64,000 bases of DNA, taken from positions 1-64,000 of the forward strand of contig CAZMSA010000001.1 in the NCBI GenBank assembly GCA_964568825.1. Direction: 5' to 3'. Origin of the DNA: CAVVDT01 sp964568825 (lineage in GTDB: Bacteria; Pseudomonadota; Alphaproteobacteria; Rhizobiales; Aestuariivirgaceae). Positions within the stretch are counted from its first letter, which is position 1; each line of letters starts with the position of its first letter. The notes under the pieces are model-generated. The model had not been told where the DNA came from. It saw only the letters and a program-made list of their open reading frames with translations, and ran no database searches. Of this stretch, positions 34,627-44,502 are shown piece by piece. A program made the position numbers and the translations under genes.

Positions 34627-35817
34627 ATGGCGATGGTGAGCAGGCAATCCGGAGCGCTCCGAAGCGCTGCACGCACATTGCGCCGTATTGCCGGGATGGT
34701 TGCATTGATCATCGGTGTGCAGCTTGCCGGCTGCGGTTCTCCAAACCCCGAGGCCAAGCGCCAGGCCCCGCCGCCGCCCGCCGTGATCGTGCAGAAGGCC
34801 CACATGCAGGACCTCACCGAGGAGCACAGCTTCACCGGCCGCATCGAGGCAATCGACAAGGTGCAGATACGCGCCCGCGTCCAGGGCTTTCTCAAGCAGC
34901 GCCTGTTCGAGGAAGGCGCTGAGGTCAAGAAGGGCCAGTTGCTGTTCGAGATCGAGCCGGACACCTTCCAGAATGCCGTTCTGCAGGCCGAGGCCAGCCT
35001 CGCCAGCGCCCAGGCTGCCTTGACTTTGGCGCAGCAGACCTTCGATCGCACCAAGGAACTGGTCGCCCGCAGCGCTGTCGCCCAGGCCAGCCTTGACAGC
35101 GCCCAGGCGGCGCTGATGCAGGCAAAGGCCACGGTCAAGGGCCAGCAGGCGATGCTGGATGCCGCCAAGCTCAATCTCAGCTACACCCGCATCACCGCGC
35201 CCATGGACGGCCGCGTCGGCCGCTCCACCTATTCCGTCGGCAATCTGGTCGGACCGACGAGCGATCCCCTCTTGACCCTGGTCTCCCAGGACCCGGTCTA
35301 TGTGACCTTTCCGGTGCCGCAGGAATTGTTGCTTGAGGTCAAGCGGGCAGGCCTCAGCCGCTCGAGCGTGATCGTCAAGATCAAGCTGGCAGACGGCTCC
35401 ATCTACAACCAGCAGGGCGAGGTCCGCTTTGCCGACGTGCAGGCCAACGCCTCGACCGATTCGGTCATCGTCCGCGCCACCATGCCCAACCCCAAGCGCC
35501 TGCTCGTCGACCAGGAACTGGTATCGGTGCTGGTGATCAGGAAGCAGCCGGCGCCGCGCCTCGTCATCTCGCAGTCAGCCCTGCTGCTCGATCAGCAGGG
35601 CCCCTATGTCCTCACCGTCGGGGCCGACAAGAAGGTGAAGATCACGCGCATCGAGACCGGCGAGCAGCGGGCGCCCTTGATCGTTGTCACCAAGGGCTTG
35701 AAGGCCGGTGACGAGGTGATCGTCAGCGGCCACCAGAAGGTCCGTCCCGGCATGACCGTTGCCCCGCAGATGGCGGCCGCTGCAAGCGATGCATCCGCCC
35801 CTGCGAAGGCCGAGTAG
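34627..35817 (+). CDS. RND efflux periplasmic adaptor lipoprotein (AcrA-like)
   Basis: The membrane-fusion subunit of an RND tripartite pump, 396 aa. A lipoprotein signal ends at lipobox LAGC with C36. The barrel-sandwich and hairpin domains follow (EHSFTGRIEAIDKVQIRARV, ASLASAQAALTLAQQTFDRT, coiled-coil), then LSYTRITAPMDGRVGRSTYS and the beta-barrel and membrane-proximal parts. The C-terminus is Ala/Ser-rich. The permease gene starts six bases after the stop. No outer-membrane TolC gene is adjacent, so a housekeeping TolC is probably shared. A long inverted repeat lies just upstream. Confidence 0.95.
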   Translation: MAMVSRQSGALRSAARTLRRIAGMVALIIGVQLAGCGSPNPEAKRQAPPPPAVIVQKAHMQDLTEEHSFTGRIEAIDKVQIRARVQGFLKQRLFEEGAEVKKGQLLFEIEPDTFQNAVLQAEASLASAQAALTLAQQTFDRTKELVARSAVAQASLDSAQAALMQAKATVKGQQAMLDAAKLNLSYTRITAPMDGRVGRSTYSVGNLVGPTSDPLLTLVSQDPVYVTFPVPQELLLEVKRAGLSRSSVIVKIKLADGSIYNQQGEVRFADVQANASTDSVIVRATMPNPKRLLVDQELVSVLVIRKQPAPRLVISQSALLLDQQGPYVLTVGADKKVKITRIETGEQRAPLIVVTKGLKAGDEVIVSGHQKVRPGMTVAPQMAAAASDASAPAKAE

Positions 35818-35823
35818 CCGGCG

Positions 35824-38800
35824 ATGATTTTCGACCTTTTCATTCGCCGGCCGCGACTGGCCATGGTGATCTCGATGGTCATCACCCTGGCCGGTCTCAT
35901 CTCGTTGATGGTCATCCCGGTGGCGCAGTATCCCAACATCGCCTCGCCGACGGTACGGGTGACGACCTCCTATAGCGGTGCCGATGCCGAAACCGTCGAA
36001 CAAAGCGTGGCGCAACCGCTGGAAGAAGCCATCAACGGCGTCACCGGCATGCGCTACATGCAGTCGACGTCGGCCAACGACGGCTCCTACAGCCTGAGCG
36101 TCACCTTCGACATCAATACCAATCCCGACATCGACACGGTGAACGTGCAGAACCGTGCCAACCTCGCCATATCGAAGCTGCCGCAGGACGTGCGCACCAA
36201 CGGCTTGACCATCGCCAAGGTGTCGTCCGACATCCTGCAGGTGTTCATGTTCACCTCGACCAATCCTGCCCACGACCAGCTCTATTTGAGCAATTTCGTC
36301 ACGCTCAACATTCTCGATGAACTCAAGCGCGTGCCGGGCGTCGGCGATGCCTCTATTTTTGGGGCCCGCGACTATTCCATGCGCATCTGGGTCGATCCCG
36401 AAAAGCTCGCCGGCTACGGACTGACCACCAACGACATCATAAACGCGGTGCGCTCGCAAAACGTCCAGGCTGCCGCCGGGCGCATCGGTGCCGCCCCCCT
36501 CGGCCCCAACCAGCGCCTCGAGCTCACCGTCACCACCAAGGGTCGCCTGTCATCGCCAGATGCCTTCGGCAACATCATCTTGCGCGGCGAGCCTGACGGC
36601 TCTTTCGTGCGCCTCAAGAACGTGGCGCGCATCGAGCTGGACGCCGCCAGTTTCGACACCATCGCCCGCTACCGCGGCAGCCCCGTGGCCCCCATCGGCA
36701 TCTACCTGGCGCCCGGCGCCAACGCCGTGGCGGTGGCCACCGCCGTTTCCAAGCGCCTTGAGGAGTTGAAGTCGCGGTTTCCCCCCGGCGTTTCCTATTC
36801 CTACGTCTACAACACCGCCGCCTTCGTCTCCTCGATGATGTGGAAGGTGGCGACCACGCTGCTGGAGGCCTTCGCGCTGGTGGCGCTGGTGGTGTTCATC
36901 TTCCTCGGCCGCCTGAGGGCCACCCTCATCCCGCTCATCGCCGTGCCGGTGGCCATCGTCGGCACCTTCGCGGTGCTCCTGGCCTTCGGCTATTCCGCCA
37001 ACACCATTTCGCTGCTCGCCCTGGTGCTGGCCATCGGCATCGTGGTCGATGACGCCATCATCGTGGTGGAAAATGTCGAGCGCGTCATGGAGGAGCACCC
37101 CGACCTGTCGCCCGCCGACGCCACCCGCCGGGCCATGGGCGAAATCTACGGGCCGATCATCGCCATCACCCTGGTGCTGTTGTCGGTGTTCATTCCCGTC
37201 GCCTTTCTGCCCGGCTCGTCCGGTGCGCTGTTCCGGCAATTCGCCGTCACCATCTGCGCCGCCATGGTGATCTCGGCCACCAACGCGCTGACCCTGTCGC
37301 CGGCGCTGTGCTCGCTGCTGCTGCGCCCCGGCCCGCCCCTGCCCGGCATGGGCCGCGTCACCGGCGCCATCGAGCGCATCCGCAACGGCTATGCCTCGGC
37401 GGTGGGCGGCCTGGTCAAGGTATCGCTCGTCGGCCTGCTGATTGTCGCGGCCATGGGCGGGGCGGTCTATTTCCTCCTCAAGCACACGCCCTCCGGCTTC
37501 TTGCCGGAAGAAGACAGGGGCTTCCTCATCGCCATCTACAACCTGCCCCCTGGCGCCTCCATCAACCGCACAAGCGCTGCCGCCGCCAAGGCCGAGGCCA
37601 TCGTGATGAAGGACCCTGCGGTCGACGGCGTGGTGTCGGTGATCGGTCTCGACTTCCTCGGTGGCGGTACCTCATCGAGTGCCGGCGTCGCCTTCATTCG
37701 CCTGAAACCCTATGATCAGCGCACCAGTCCATCGATGAGCGCATCGGCAGTGGCCCGGCGGCTGTTCGGGGCGCTTGCGCAAATTCCCGACGGCACCTTC
37801 TTTGCGGTCAATCCGCCGGCCATTTCCGGCATCGGGCGAACCGGCGGCTTCGAGTATATCCTCGAGGGCCTGCAAGGCCAGCAACCCACCGCCATGGCGG
37901 CAGTGATGCGCGGGCTCATCGTCAAGGCCAACCAGGACCCCGCCCTGTCGCGGGTGTTTTCCACCTACCAGGCTGCCACGCCGGAGGTCCGCCTCGACAT
38001 CGACCGCGACAAGGTCCAGACCCTTGGGGTCAACCTGTCGGACGTCTTTGCGGCTCTGCAATCGACGCTGGGCGGCTATTACATCAACGACTTCAACCTG
38101 TTCGGGCGCACCTGGACCGTTCGCCTGCAGGCCGAGGAGAAATTCCGCTCCTCCATCAATTCCATCTATGCGATCCAGGTGCGCAATGCGGCCGGCCAGA
38201 TGATCCCGCTGTCGTCGCTTGCCCGCGCCAGCTTCGACGTCGGCCCGCGCACCATCGTGCGCTACAACAACTATCGCGCCATCTCCATCAACGGCAATCC
38301 CGGTCCCGGTCATGGCGACGGTGACGCCATCGCCGCCATGGAGCGCGTATCGGCCTCGACGCTGCCGGCCGGTTATGGCTTCGAATGGACCGGCCAGGCG
38401 CTGGAGCAGAAACTGGCAGCGGGGCAGACACCGCTGCTGATCGGCTTTGCGCTGGTGTTCTCCTTCCTGTTCCTGGTCGGCTTGTATGAAAGCTGGAACA
38501 TTCCCATACCCGTGCTGCTGTCGGTGGTGGTGGCCATTCTCGGCGCCATGATCTCGCTGGCCGTAACGCACCTGACTTTCGTGCTCTACGTGCAGATCGG
38601 CATCGTGGTCCTCATCGCGCTGGCAGCGAAGAATTCCATCCTGATCACCGAATTCTCGTTGCTGCGCCGCGCCGAGGGCCAGTCGATCCGTCAGGCCGCC
38701 GTGACGGGTGCCCGCCAGCGGTTCCGGCCGGTGATGATGACCAGCCTCGCCTTCGTCTTCGGCATGAGCCCGCTTCTGCACGCCAACGGCCCCGGCGCTT

Positions 38801-38976
38801 CCAGCATGTTCGCCGTCGGCCTGCCGGTTGTCGCCGGCATGCTGGCCTCGGCGCTCATCGGCATTTTCCTCATCCCGATGCTGTTCGTCACCTTCCAGAC
38901 CATGCGCGAGGGTACCCACAGGCATACCCATCACGCGCCCTCATCGAGCAGCGGCGACGGGCATGGACAGGCCTAG
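35824..38976 (+). CDS. RND multidrug efflux permease (AcrB/HAE1 family)
   Basis: A 1050-residue inner-membrane proton-driven pump with two six-helix halves and two large periplasmic loops. It starts FIRRPRLAMVISMVITLAGL. The proton-relay aspartates are in TM4 (GIVVDDAIIVVENVERV) and the relay lysine in TM10 (LALAAKNSILITEFSL). Porter-domain motifs include SYSGADAETVEQSVAQPLEE and GVGDASIFG. It exports drugs, detergents or lipids together with the adaptor encoded immediately upstream. The C-terminal tail is His/Ser rich (THRHTHHAPSSSSGDGHG). Substrate range is not deducible. Confidence 0.96.
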   Translation: MIFDLFIRRPRLAMVISMVITLAGLISLMVIPVAQYPNIASPTVRVTTSYSGADAETVEQSVAQPLEEAINGVTGMRYMQSTSANDGSYSLSVTFDINTNPDIDTVNVQNRANLAISKLPQDVRTNGLTIAKVSSDILQVFMFTSTNPAHDQLYLSNFVTLNILDELKRVPGVGDASIFGARDYSMRIWVDPEKLAGYGLTTNDIINAVRSQNVQAAAGRIGAAPLGPNQRLELTVTTKGRLSSPDAFGNIILRGEPDGSFVRLKNVARIELDAASFDTIARYRGSPVAPIGIYLAPGANAVAVATAVSKRLEELKSRFPPGVSYSYVYNTAAFVSSMMWKVATTLLEAFALVALVVFIFLGRLRATLIPLIAVPVAIVGTFAVLLAFGYSANTISLLALVLAIGIVVDDAIIVVENVERVMEEHPDLSPADATRRAMGEIYGPIIAITLVLLSVFIPVAFLPGSSGALFRQFAVTICAAMVISATNALTLSPALCSLLLRPGPPLPGMGRVTGAIERIRNGYASAVGGLVKVSLVGLLIVAAMGGAVYFLLKHTPSGFLPEEDRGFLIAIYNLPPGASINRTSAAAAKAEAIVMKDPAVDGVVSVIGLDFLGGGTSSSAGVAFIRLKPYDQRTSPSMSASAVARRLFGALAQIPDGTFFAVNPPAISGIGRTGGFEYILEGLQGQQPTAMAAVMRGLIVKANQDPALSRVFSTYQAATPEVRLDIDRDKVQTLGVNLSDVFAALQSTLGGYYINDFNLFGRTWTVRLQAEEKFRSSINSIYAIQVRNAAGQMIPLSSLARASFDVGPRTIVRYNNYRAISINGNPGPGHGDGDAIAAMERVSASTLPAGYGFEWTGQALEQKLAAGQTPLLIGFALVFSFLFLVGLYESWNIPIPVLLSVVVAILGAMISLAVTHLTFVLYVQIGIVVLIALAAKNSILITEFSLLRRAEGQSIRQAAVTGARQRFRPVMMTSLAFVFGMSPLLHANGPGASSMFAVGLPVVAGMLASALIGIFLIPMLFVTFQTMREGTHRHTHHAPSSSSGDGHGQA

Positions 38977-39190
38977 ATCATGATCCACACTTCCCTCGCC
39001 GTCTCCTCCACGAAGGCGAGCTTTTGCCACTGCTCATCCTCGCTGAGGACGCTGTCCTCCTGGGTGGAAGCAAAGCCGCATCGCGGCGACAAGCCTCGAT
39101 GCCTCCAAAGGGCGGGATGCGACAAGCCGCCGTTGTACGGCTTGGCCTTCCTGTGGCACCTTGGCGAACCTTAGCTGTCCGGATCCCACC

Positions 39191-40504
39191 ATGCACCCAG
39201 CCCCCGCCCTCGAGCGAGCCGACTTTCTCCCGCTCACCGACATCGCCCGGATTCAGGCCGAGCGCTGGCGCCAGCAGGCGGCGTGGGTGAGCGAGGCATC
39301 ACCCTTCTATCGGGCGCTGCATGGCGGCCGTCCGCTCACCGGACACCTTGATGAGCTGGCCGACCTCGGGTTCACCGACAAGGACATGCTGCGCGCCGAC
39401 CAAGCCGCCCATCCGCCGTTCGGATCGTATCTTGCGGCCCCTGCCGAGGCCATCTCGCGCATCCACCGCACCTCCGGCACGACGGGTGTGGCCATGAACC
39501 TCGCCTTGAGCGCCGCCGATGCCGCGATGACCGCCAGGGTCGGCGGCCGCGCCCAGGCCGCCGGCGGCCTCGGGCCCGGCCACCGCGTCGTCCATTGCCT
39601 CAACTACCAGCTCTGGATGGGCGGCTATACCGACCATGCCACCCTGGAGGCGACCGGGGCCACGGTCATCCCCTACGGCGTCGGCTCGACTGCCGGCCTG
39701 GTGCGCGTCATCCGCGAACTGAAGGTAACGGCGATTTCCTGCACCCCTTCCTATCCGGCGGTGCTCGAACGGGTGATCGCCGAACATTTCCCCGGCCTCA
39801 AACCCCGCGATCTCGGCCTGAAGCTCGGCATGTTCGGCGGTGAGGCGGGCCTCGATGAGCCCCAATTCCGCGCTCGGATCGAGGCCACCTGGGGTTTTCA
39901 GGCGCGCAATTCCAACTATGGCGTCTCCGATGTGCTGTGCAATTTCGCCGGCCAGAGCGAAGTCTCGAACGACCTGCATTTCGTCGGCCTCGATGTCCTC
40001 TACCCGCAACTCGTCGACCCCGAAAGCGGCACCCTGCGCCCCTGGGCCGAGGGCGAGACGGGCGAACTGGTCCTCACCCATCTCGCCAAACAGTGCCAGC
40101 CGCTGGTTCGCTTCCGCTCCGGCGACATCATCACCCTGACCGCGACCGGCACCGCGCGTTGCGGCCGCACCGCCCCGCGCTTCAGGGTCGTCGGGCGCTC
40201 CGACGACATGGTGGTGGTGCGTGGTCTCAACATGTTTCCGGCCATGGTGGCCGGGGTGATCGCCGGCTTTGCCGAACTGTCGGGCGAATACCGCATCGTC
40301 CTCGATACCCCGCCGCCCTACGATCTGCTGCCGGTGGAGGCCGAATTGGCCGAGGGCGACAAGGCTGAGCCCGGCCTTGCCGAAGCGGTCGCAAAGCGCA
40401 TAAAGAGCGCACTCGGCGCCACCGCCCGGGTGCAGCTTTGCGACTTCAACACCCTGCCCCGCAGCGAAGGCAAGACCCGTCGCGTGATAAGGACCCATCG
40501 ATGA
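39191..40504 (+). CDS. Phenylacetate-CoA ligase (PaaK)-like adenylating enzyme
   Basis: An ANL-superfamily acyl/aryl-CoA ligase of 437 aa, PaaK-like in length and pattern. The nucleotide loop is RTSGTTGVAMNLALS. Others are GMFGGEAGLDEPQFRARIE, SNYGVSDVLCNFAGQ (the YG motif) and the hinge segment FRVVGRSDDMVVVRGLNMFP. The C-terminal lysine lies in LPRSEGKTRRV. It would activate an aromatic or short acid to its CoA ester. The enoyl-CoA hydratase start overlaps its stop (ATGA), so the two act in one pathway. ATG 39191 is preferred over 39161. Confidence 0.85.
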   Translation: MHPAPALERADFLPLTDIARIQAERWRQQAAWVSEASPFYRALHGGRPLTGHLDELADLGFTDKDMLRADQAAHPPFGSYLAAPAEAISRIHRTSGTTGVAMNLALSAADAAMTARVGGRAQAAGGLGPGHRVVHCLNYQLWMGGYTDHATLEATGATVIPYGVGSTAGLVRVIRELKVTAISCTPSYPAVLERVIAEHFPGLKPRDLGLKLGMFGGEAGLDEPQFRARIEATWGFQARNSNYGVSDVLCNFAGQSEVSNDLHFVGLDVLYPQLVDPESGTLRPWAEGETGELVLTHLAKQCQPLVRFRSGDIITLTATGTARCGRTAPRFRVVGRSDDMVVVRGLNMFPAMVAGVIAGFAELSGEYRIVLDTPPPYDLLPVEAELAEGDKAEPGLAEAVAKRIKSALGATARVQLCDFNTLPRSEGKTRRVIRTHR

Positions 40505-41262
40505 GCGAAACCACCTATTCCACCGTCCTGTCCAGCCTCGGCGACAACGGCGTCAGGACCATCACCCTCAACCGGCCGCAAAACCTCAACGCCATGAACC
40601 GCCAGCTCATCGACGATGTGGCGGCCGCGTTTGACGACGCCAACGCCGATGCCGCCACCCGCGCCATCATATTCACCGGGGCGGGGCGCGCCTTTTGCGC
40701 CGGCGACGATCGCCACGAACACGTCCACCCCGAAAGCGAGGCGGCGGCTCGCGATCTGGTCGATGCCATCCAGCGCGCCACCCGCGCCATCGTGTTCGGC
40801 GACACACCGGTCATCGGGGCAATCAACGGCTGGGCGGTGGGCGGCGGCTTCGAATGGGCCATCAACTGCGATTTCCCCATCTGGGGCGAGACGGCGCGCG
40901 GCTTCTTTCCCGAAGTCTCGCTCAACCTCTTCGTCACCGGCGGCGTGACGTCGCTGCTGCCGGCGCTGGCCGGCCTCAACCGGGCCCGCGAAATGCTGTT
41001 CTTCGGCGAGCGCTACGATGCCCGCACCCTGCTCGATTATGGCGTTGCCTGGCGGGTGGTGCCCGACGGATCGCTGCTGGGCGAGGCTCAAACGGTCGCC
41101 GAACGCCTCGCCGCCCTGCCGCCGCTGGCTGCCCGCGCCATGAAGCGGGTTCTCAGCGCCACCGCCCAAAGCCATCTGGAGGGCGCCCTGCGGCTGGAAA
41201 CCGAAGCCACCGTGACCGGCTTCCTCGATCCCGAGACGACCCGGCTGTTGAAGAGTTTCTAG
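40501..41262 (+). CDS. Enoyl-CoA hydratase/isomerase (crotonase) family protein
   Basis: A 253-residue crotonase-fold enzyme. The oxyanion-hole and CoA segments are FTGAGRAFCAGDDRHEHV and INGWAVGGGFEWAINCD. Glutamates matching both catalytic residues of rat enoyl-CoA hydratase are retained (GGGFEWA and FFPEVSLN), so true hydratase activity is possible. Its ATG overlaps the stop codon of the CoA-ligase gene by four bases. The pair could activate and hydrate an aromatic or unsaturated acid. Specific substrate unknown. Confidence 0.88.
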   Translation: MSETTYSTVLSSLGDNGVRTITLNRPQNLNAMNRQLIDDVAAAFDDANADAATRAIIFTGAGRAFCAGDDRHEHVHPESEAAARDLVDAIQRATRAIVFGDTPVIGAINGWAVGGGFEWAINCDFPIWGETARGFFPEVSLNLFVTGGVTSLLPALAGLNRAREMLFFGERYDARTLLDYGVAWRVVPDGSLLGEAQTVAERLAALPPLAARAMKRVLSATAQSHLEGALRLETEATVTGFLDPETTRLLKSF

Positions 41263-41313
41263 TTCACACTCCACTCCAGCAACACGCCCCAGGCCGTTGC
41301 AACTACTCCGGAA

Positions 41314-42276
41314 TCACTTGCCTAGGCAATCGACCAGCGCCTTGGCGTTGCGCTGCATCAAGGCGATGTAGAGGTCCGGGCCCTTGGGGATATCGGCACC
41401 CAACGGATCGAGCACGCCGACCCGGGCGCCGGTTCCCTCGCGCACCACATCGACGATGGCGGGCGCGAATTCCGGCTCGGAGAAGATGCACCGCACACCC
41501 AGCGCCTTGATCCGCTGGCGCATGGCCGCCACCCGCTTTGCCCCCGGTTCGATCTCCGGCGCGATGGTGATCGATCCGGCGGCGTTGAGAACAAAGCGCT
41601 TTTCCAGGTACTGGTAGGCGTCGTGGAAGACGATGAACGGCTTTTTCCTGACCGGCGACAGTTCATCCTGCATCTGCTTGCCGAGCGTCGCTATGCGATG
41701 TTTGAGCTGTTCGGCATTGGCCTGGTAGGCGGCCGCGTCGACGGGATCGGCCTCGCCCAGCACCGCGGCTATCCGATCGGCCATGCGAGCGGCATTTATC
41801 GGATCGAGCCACATGTGCATGTCGGTGGTTCCGGCGATCTCATCGCCGTCGCTGTCCGGCTCCCAGGCACCGCCCTGGCGCACCCGATAGCGCGCCAGGC
41901 CCGGCGTCTCCGACAACGCCACGATATGCGCGTTAGCGGCCAGCGCCTCAAGCGGTTTGACCAGAAAACGCTCCAGTCCGGGACCCATCCAGAATACCAC
42001 CCGGGCATCCTGCAGGGCCGCGGCGTCGGAAGGCTTCAGGGTATAGGTATGGGGCGAATAGCCGCCCGCGACGATCAGATAGGGCTCGCCATGCCCCTGC
42101 ATCACCGCCGCCACCAGCGAATGCAAGGGCTTGATGGAGGCGACCACCCGCACATCCGCGCCAACCGGCAAGGTCGATCCCGACGCCAGCCACAATGCGC
42201 CCAAGAGGCCGGCGGCCGTCACCCGCCGCGTCACCCGCCACACCGCGCGCCACGACCATCGCATCCTCATCGCCAA
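41314..42276 (-). CDS. znuA: Zinc ABC transporter substrate-binding protein ZnuA
   Basis: The periplasmic zinc-binding subunit of ZnuABC, 320 aa with a signal peptide (TAAGLLGALWLASGSTLPVG). Zinc ligand histidines are in YSPHTYTLKP (about 73), DMHMWLDP (about 153) and IVFHDAYQYLEKRF (about 217), with a late acidic ligand. The loop before the second histidine is acidic (GGAWEPDSDGDEIAG) rather than His-rich as in E. coli. It is divergent from znuC, and two Zur boxes lie in the 107-base spacer, so it should be repressed when zinc is plentiful. Confidence 0.94.
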   Translation of the reverse strand: MAMRMRWSWRAVWRVTRRVTAAGLLGALWLASGSTLPVGADVRVVASIKPLHSLVAAVMQGHGEPYLIVAGGYSPHTYTLKPSDAAALQDARVVFWMGPGLERFLVKPLEALAANAHIVALSETPGLARYRVRQGGAWEPDSDGDEIAGTTDMHMWLDPINAARMADRIAAVLGEADPVDAAAYQANAEQLKHRIATLGKQMQDELSPVRKKPFIVFHDAYQYLEKRFVLNAAGSITIAPEIEPGAKRVAAMRQRIKALGVRCIFSEPEFAPAIVDVVREGTGARVGVLDPLGADIPKGPDLYIALMQRNAKALVDCLGK

Positions 42277-42302
42277 ATCTCCCTCACCGGATCCGATCGC
42301 GA

Positions 42303-42319
42303 TATGTTATGACATAACA
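42303..42319. promoter_or_regulatory. Zur box 1
   Basis: ATGTTATGACATAACAT is a near-perfect palindrome (TGTTAT-N3-ATAACA) of the alphaproteobacterial Zur type, in the znuA-znuC divergent spacer. Confidence 0.8.
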
Positions 42320-42325
42320 TTTGTT

Positions 42326-42340
42326 GTGTAATGCTATAAC
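42326..42340. promoter_or_regulatory. Zur box 2
   Basis: TGTAATGCTATAACA matches box 1 apart from one base in the half sites. Its centre lies 22 bases, about two helical turns, from that of box 1, so two Zur dimers could bind the same face of the DNA and block both divergent promoters. Confidence 0.7.
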
Positions 42341-42383
42341 ATATGGCATAAGGGCGCACAACAGCCCTTTCCGGAAGCACCAG

Positions 42384-43191
<808 letters not shown>

Positions 43192-43199
<8 letters not shown>

Positions 43200-44007
43200 T
43201 GACTTCTTCGTCCGCGCCCTTTTGGCCGGCATCGGCGTGGCGCTGGTTGCCGGGCCCTTCGGCTGCTTCATCATCTGGCGGCGCATGGCCTATTTCGGCG
43301 ATACCATGGCTCATTCGGCCCTGCTCGGCGTGGCCCTTGCACTGCTGTTCAAGCTACCGTTGGGGCTGGCGGTGTTCGCGGTCGCCGCCGGTGTTTCGCT
43401 GGCGCTGCTGGCGTTGCAGCGGCGCGGCTCGCTGTCGTCCGATTCAATCCTCGGCATCCTCTCCCACTCGACCCTTGCCGTCGGCCTCGTGCTCATCGCC
43501 TTGATGACCTGGGTGAGGGTCGATCTCATGGCCTTCCTGTTCGGCGACATCCTGGCGGTGACGCGTGCCGACATCGCCATCATCTGGCTGGGCGGGGTGC
43601 TGGTGGTGGCCGCCCTCGTGTGGCTGTGGCGCCCGCTGCTGGCCGCAACCGTCAATCCCGAGCTGGCCGCCGCCGAGGGCCTCAATCCGGAGCGATCCCG
43701 CCTGCTGTTCATGCTCTTGATGGCCCTCGTCATCGCCATCGCCATGAAGATCGTCGGCGTGCTGCTCATTACCGCGCTGCTCATCATCCCCGCCGCCACC
43801 GCCCGCCGGTTTGCCGCAACGCCCGAGGCCATGGCCGCCTTGGCTGCCCTGACCGGCGCCACAGCCGCCGTCTGCGGCCTGTTCGGCTCGCTGAAGCTGG
43901 ACACCCCCTCGGGGCCGTCCATGGTGGTGGCCGCTCTCGTGTTCTTCCTCGTCAGCCTGATACCGGGGCTTGCCCGCGGCACCCTGGAGCAAGGAAACCG
44001 CCCATGA
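43192..44007 (+). CDS. znuB: Zinc ABC transporter permease ZnuB
   Basis: The membrane permease of ZnuABC, 271 aa with about eight helices. It starts FFVRALLAGIGVALVAGPFG. Family motifs are WRRMAYFGDTMAHSALLGVA and KIVGVLLITALLIIPAATAR. It overlaps znuC at its start and zur at its end (ATGA), so the three genes form one transcript. Function is secure from both sequence and context. Confidence 0.95.
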
Positions 44008-44408
44008 CCGACCAGCCCCGCCTCACTCGCAACCAGTCCCTCGTCTTCAATACCCTTGGCAAGGCCGAAGGACCGTTGAGCGCCTATGGCATCCTCGATG
44101 AAGTCCGCGCCGCCGGTATCCGCGCGCCCTTGCAGGTCTACCGCGCCCTCGACCGGCTGATGGCGCTCGGCCTCGTCCACCGGCTGGAAAGCCTCAATGC
44201 CTTCGTTGCCTGCTGTCGTCCCCACCACCACGCCGAAGGCGCCATGATCGCCTTTGCCATCTGCGAAGGCTGCGGACAGGTCTCCGAATTCTCCGACGCC
44301 GAGGTCGCCCGCCGCCTGTCGCGCTGGACCACGGCCCATGCCTTCCATCCGACCAAGACCACCATCGAGATCCGCGGCCACTGCCGGGCCTGCGCGACGG
44401 CCGCGTGA
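44004..44408 (+). CDS. zur: Zinc uptake regulator Zur (Fur family)
   Basis: A 134-residue Fur-family repressor. The winged helix includes LTRNQSLVFNTLGKAEGPLS and APLQVYRALDRLMALGLVHR. Metal-binding residues are CRPHHHAEGAMIAFAICEGC with two CxxC pairs (CEGC and CRAC) for the structural zinc. As last gene of znuCB-zur it would autoregulate through the two boxes before znuC. The ZnuABC context makes Zur, not Fur, the right assignment. Confidence 0.94.
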   Translation: MTDQPRLTRNQSLVFNTLGKAEGPLSAYGILDEVRAAGIRAPLQVYRALDRLMALGLVHRLESLNAFVACCRPHHHAEGAMIAFAICEGCGQVSEFSDAEVARRLSRWTTAHAFHPTKTTIEIRGHCRACATAA

Positions 44409-44502
44409 GGACACCGCGCCCGGACGGCAGCGGCAGGTAGTGTCTGGACCGGCCCGACCGGAGTGACCATACTCACTCCCACCTCGAACCCCGGCCCGGC
44501 AG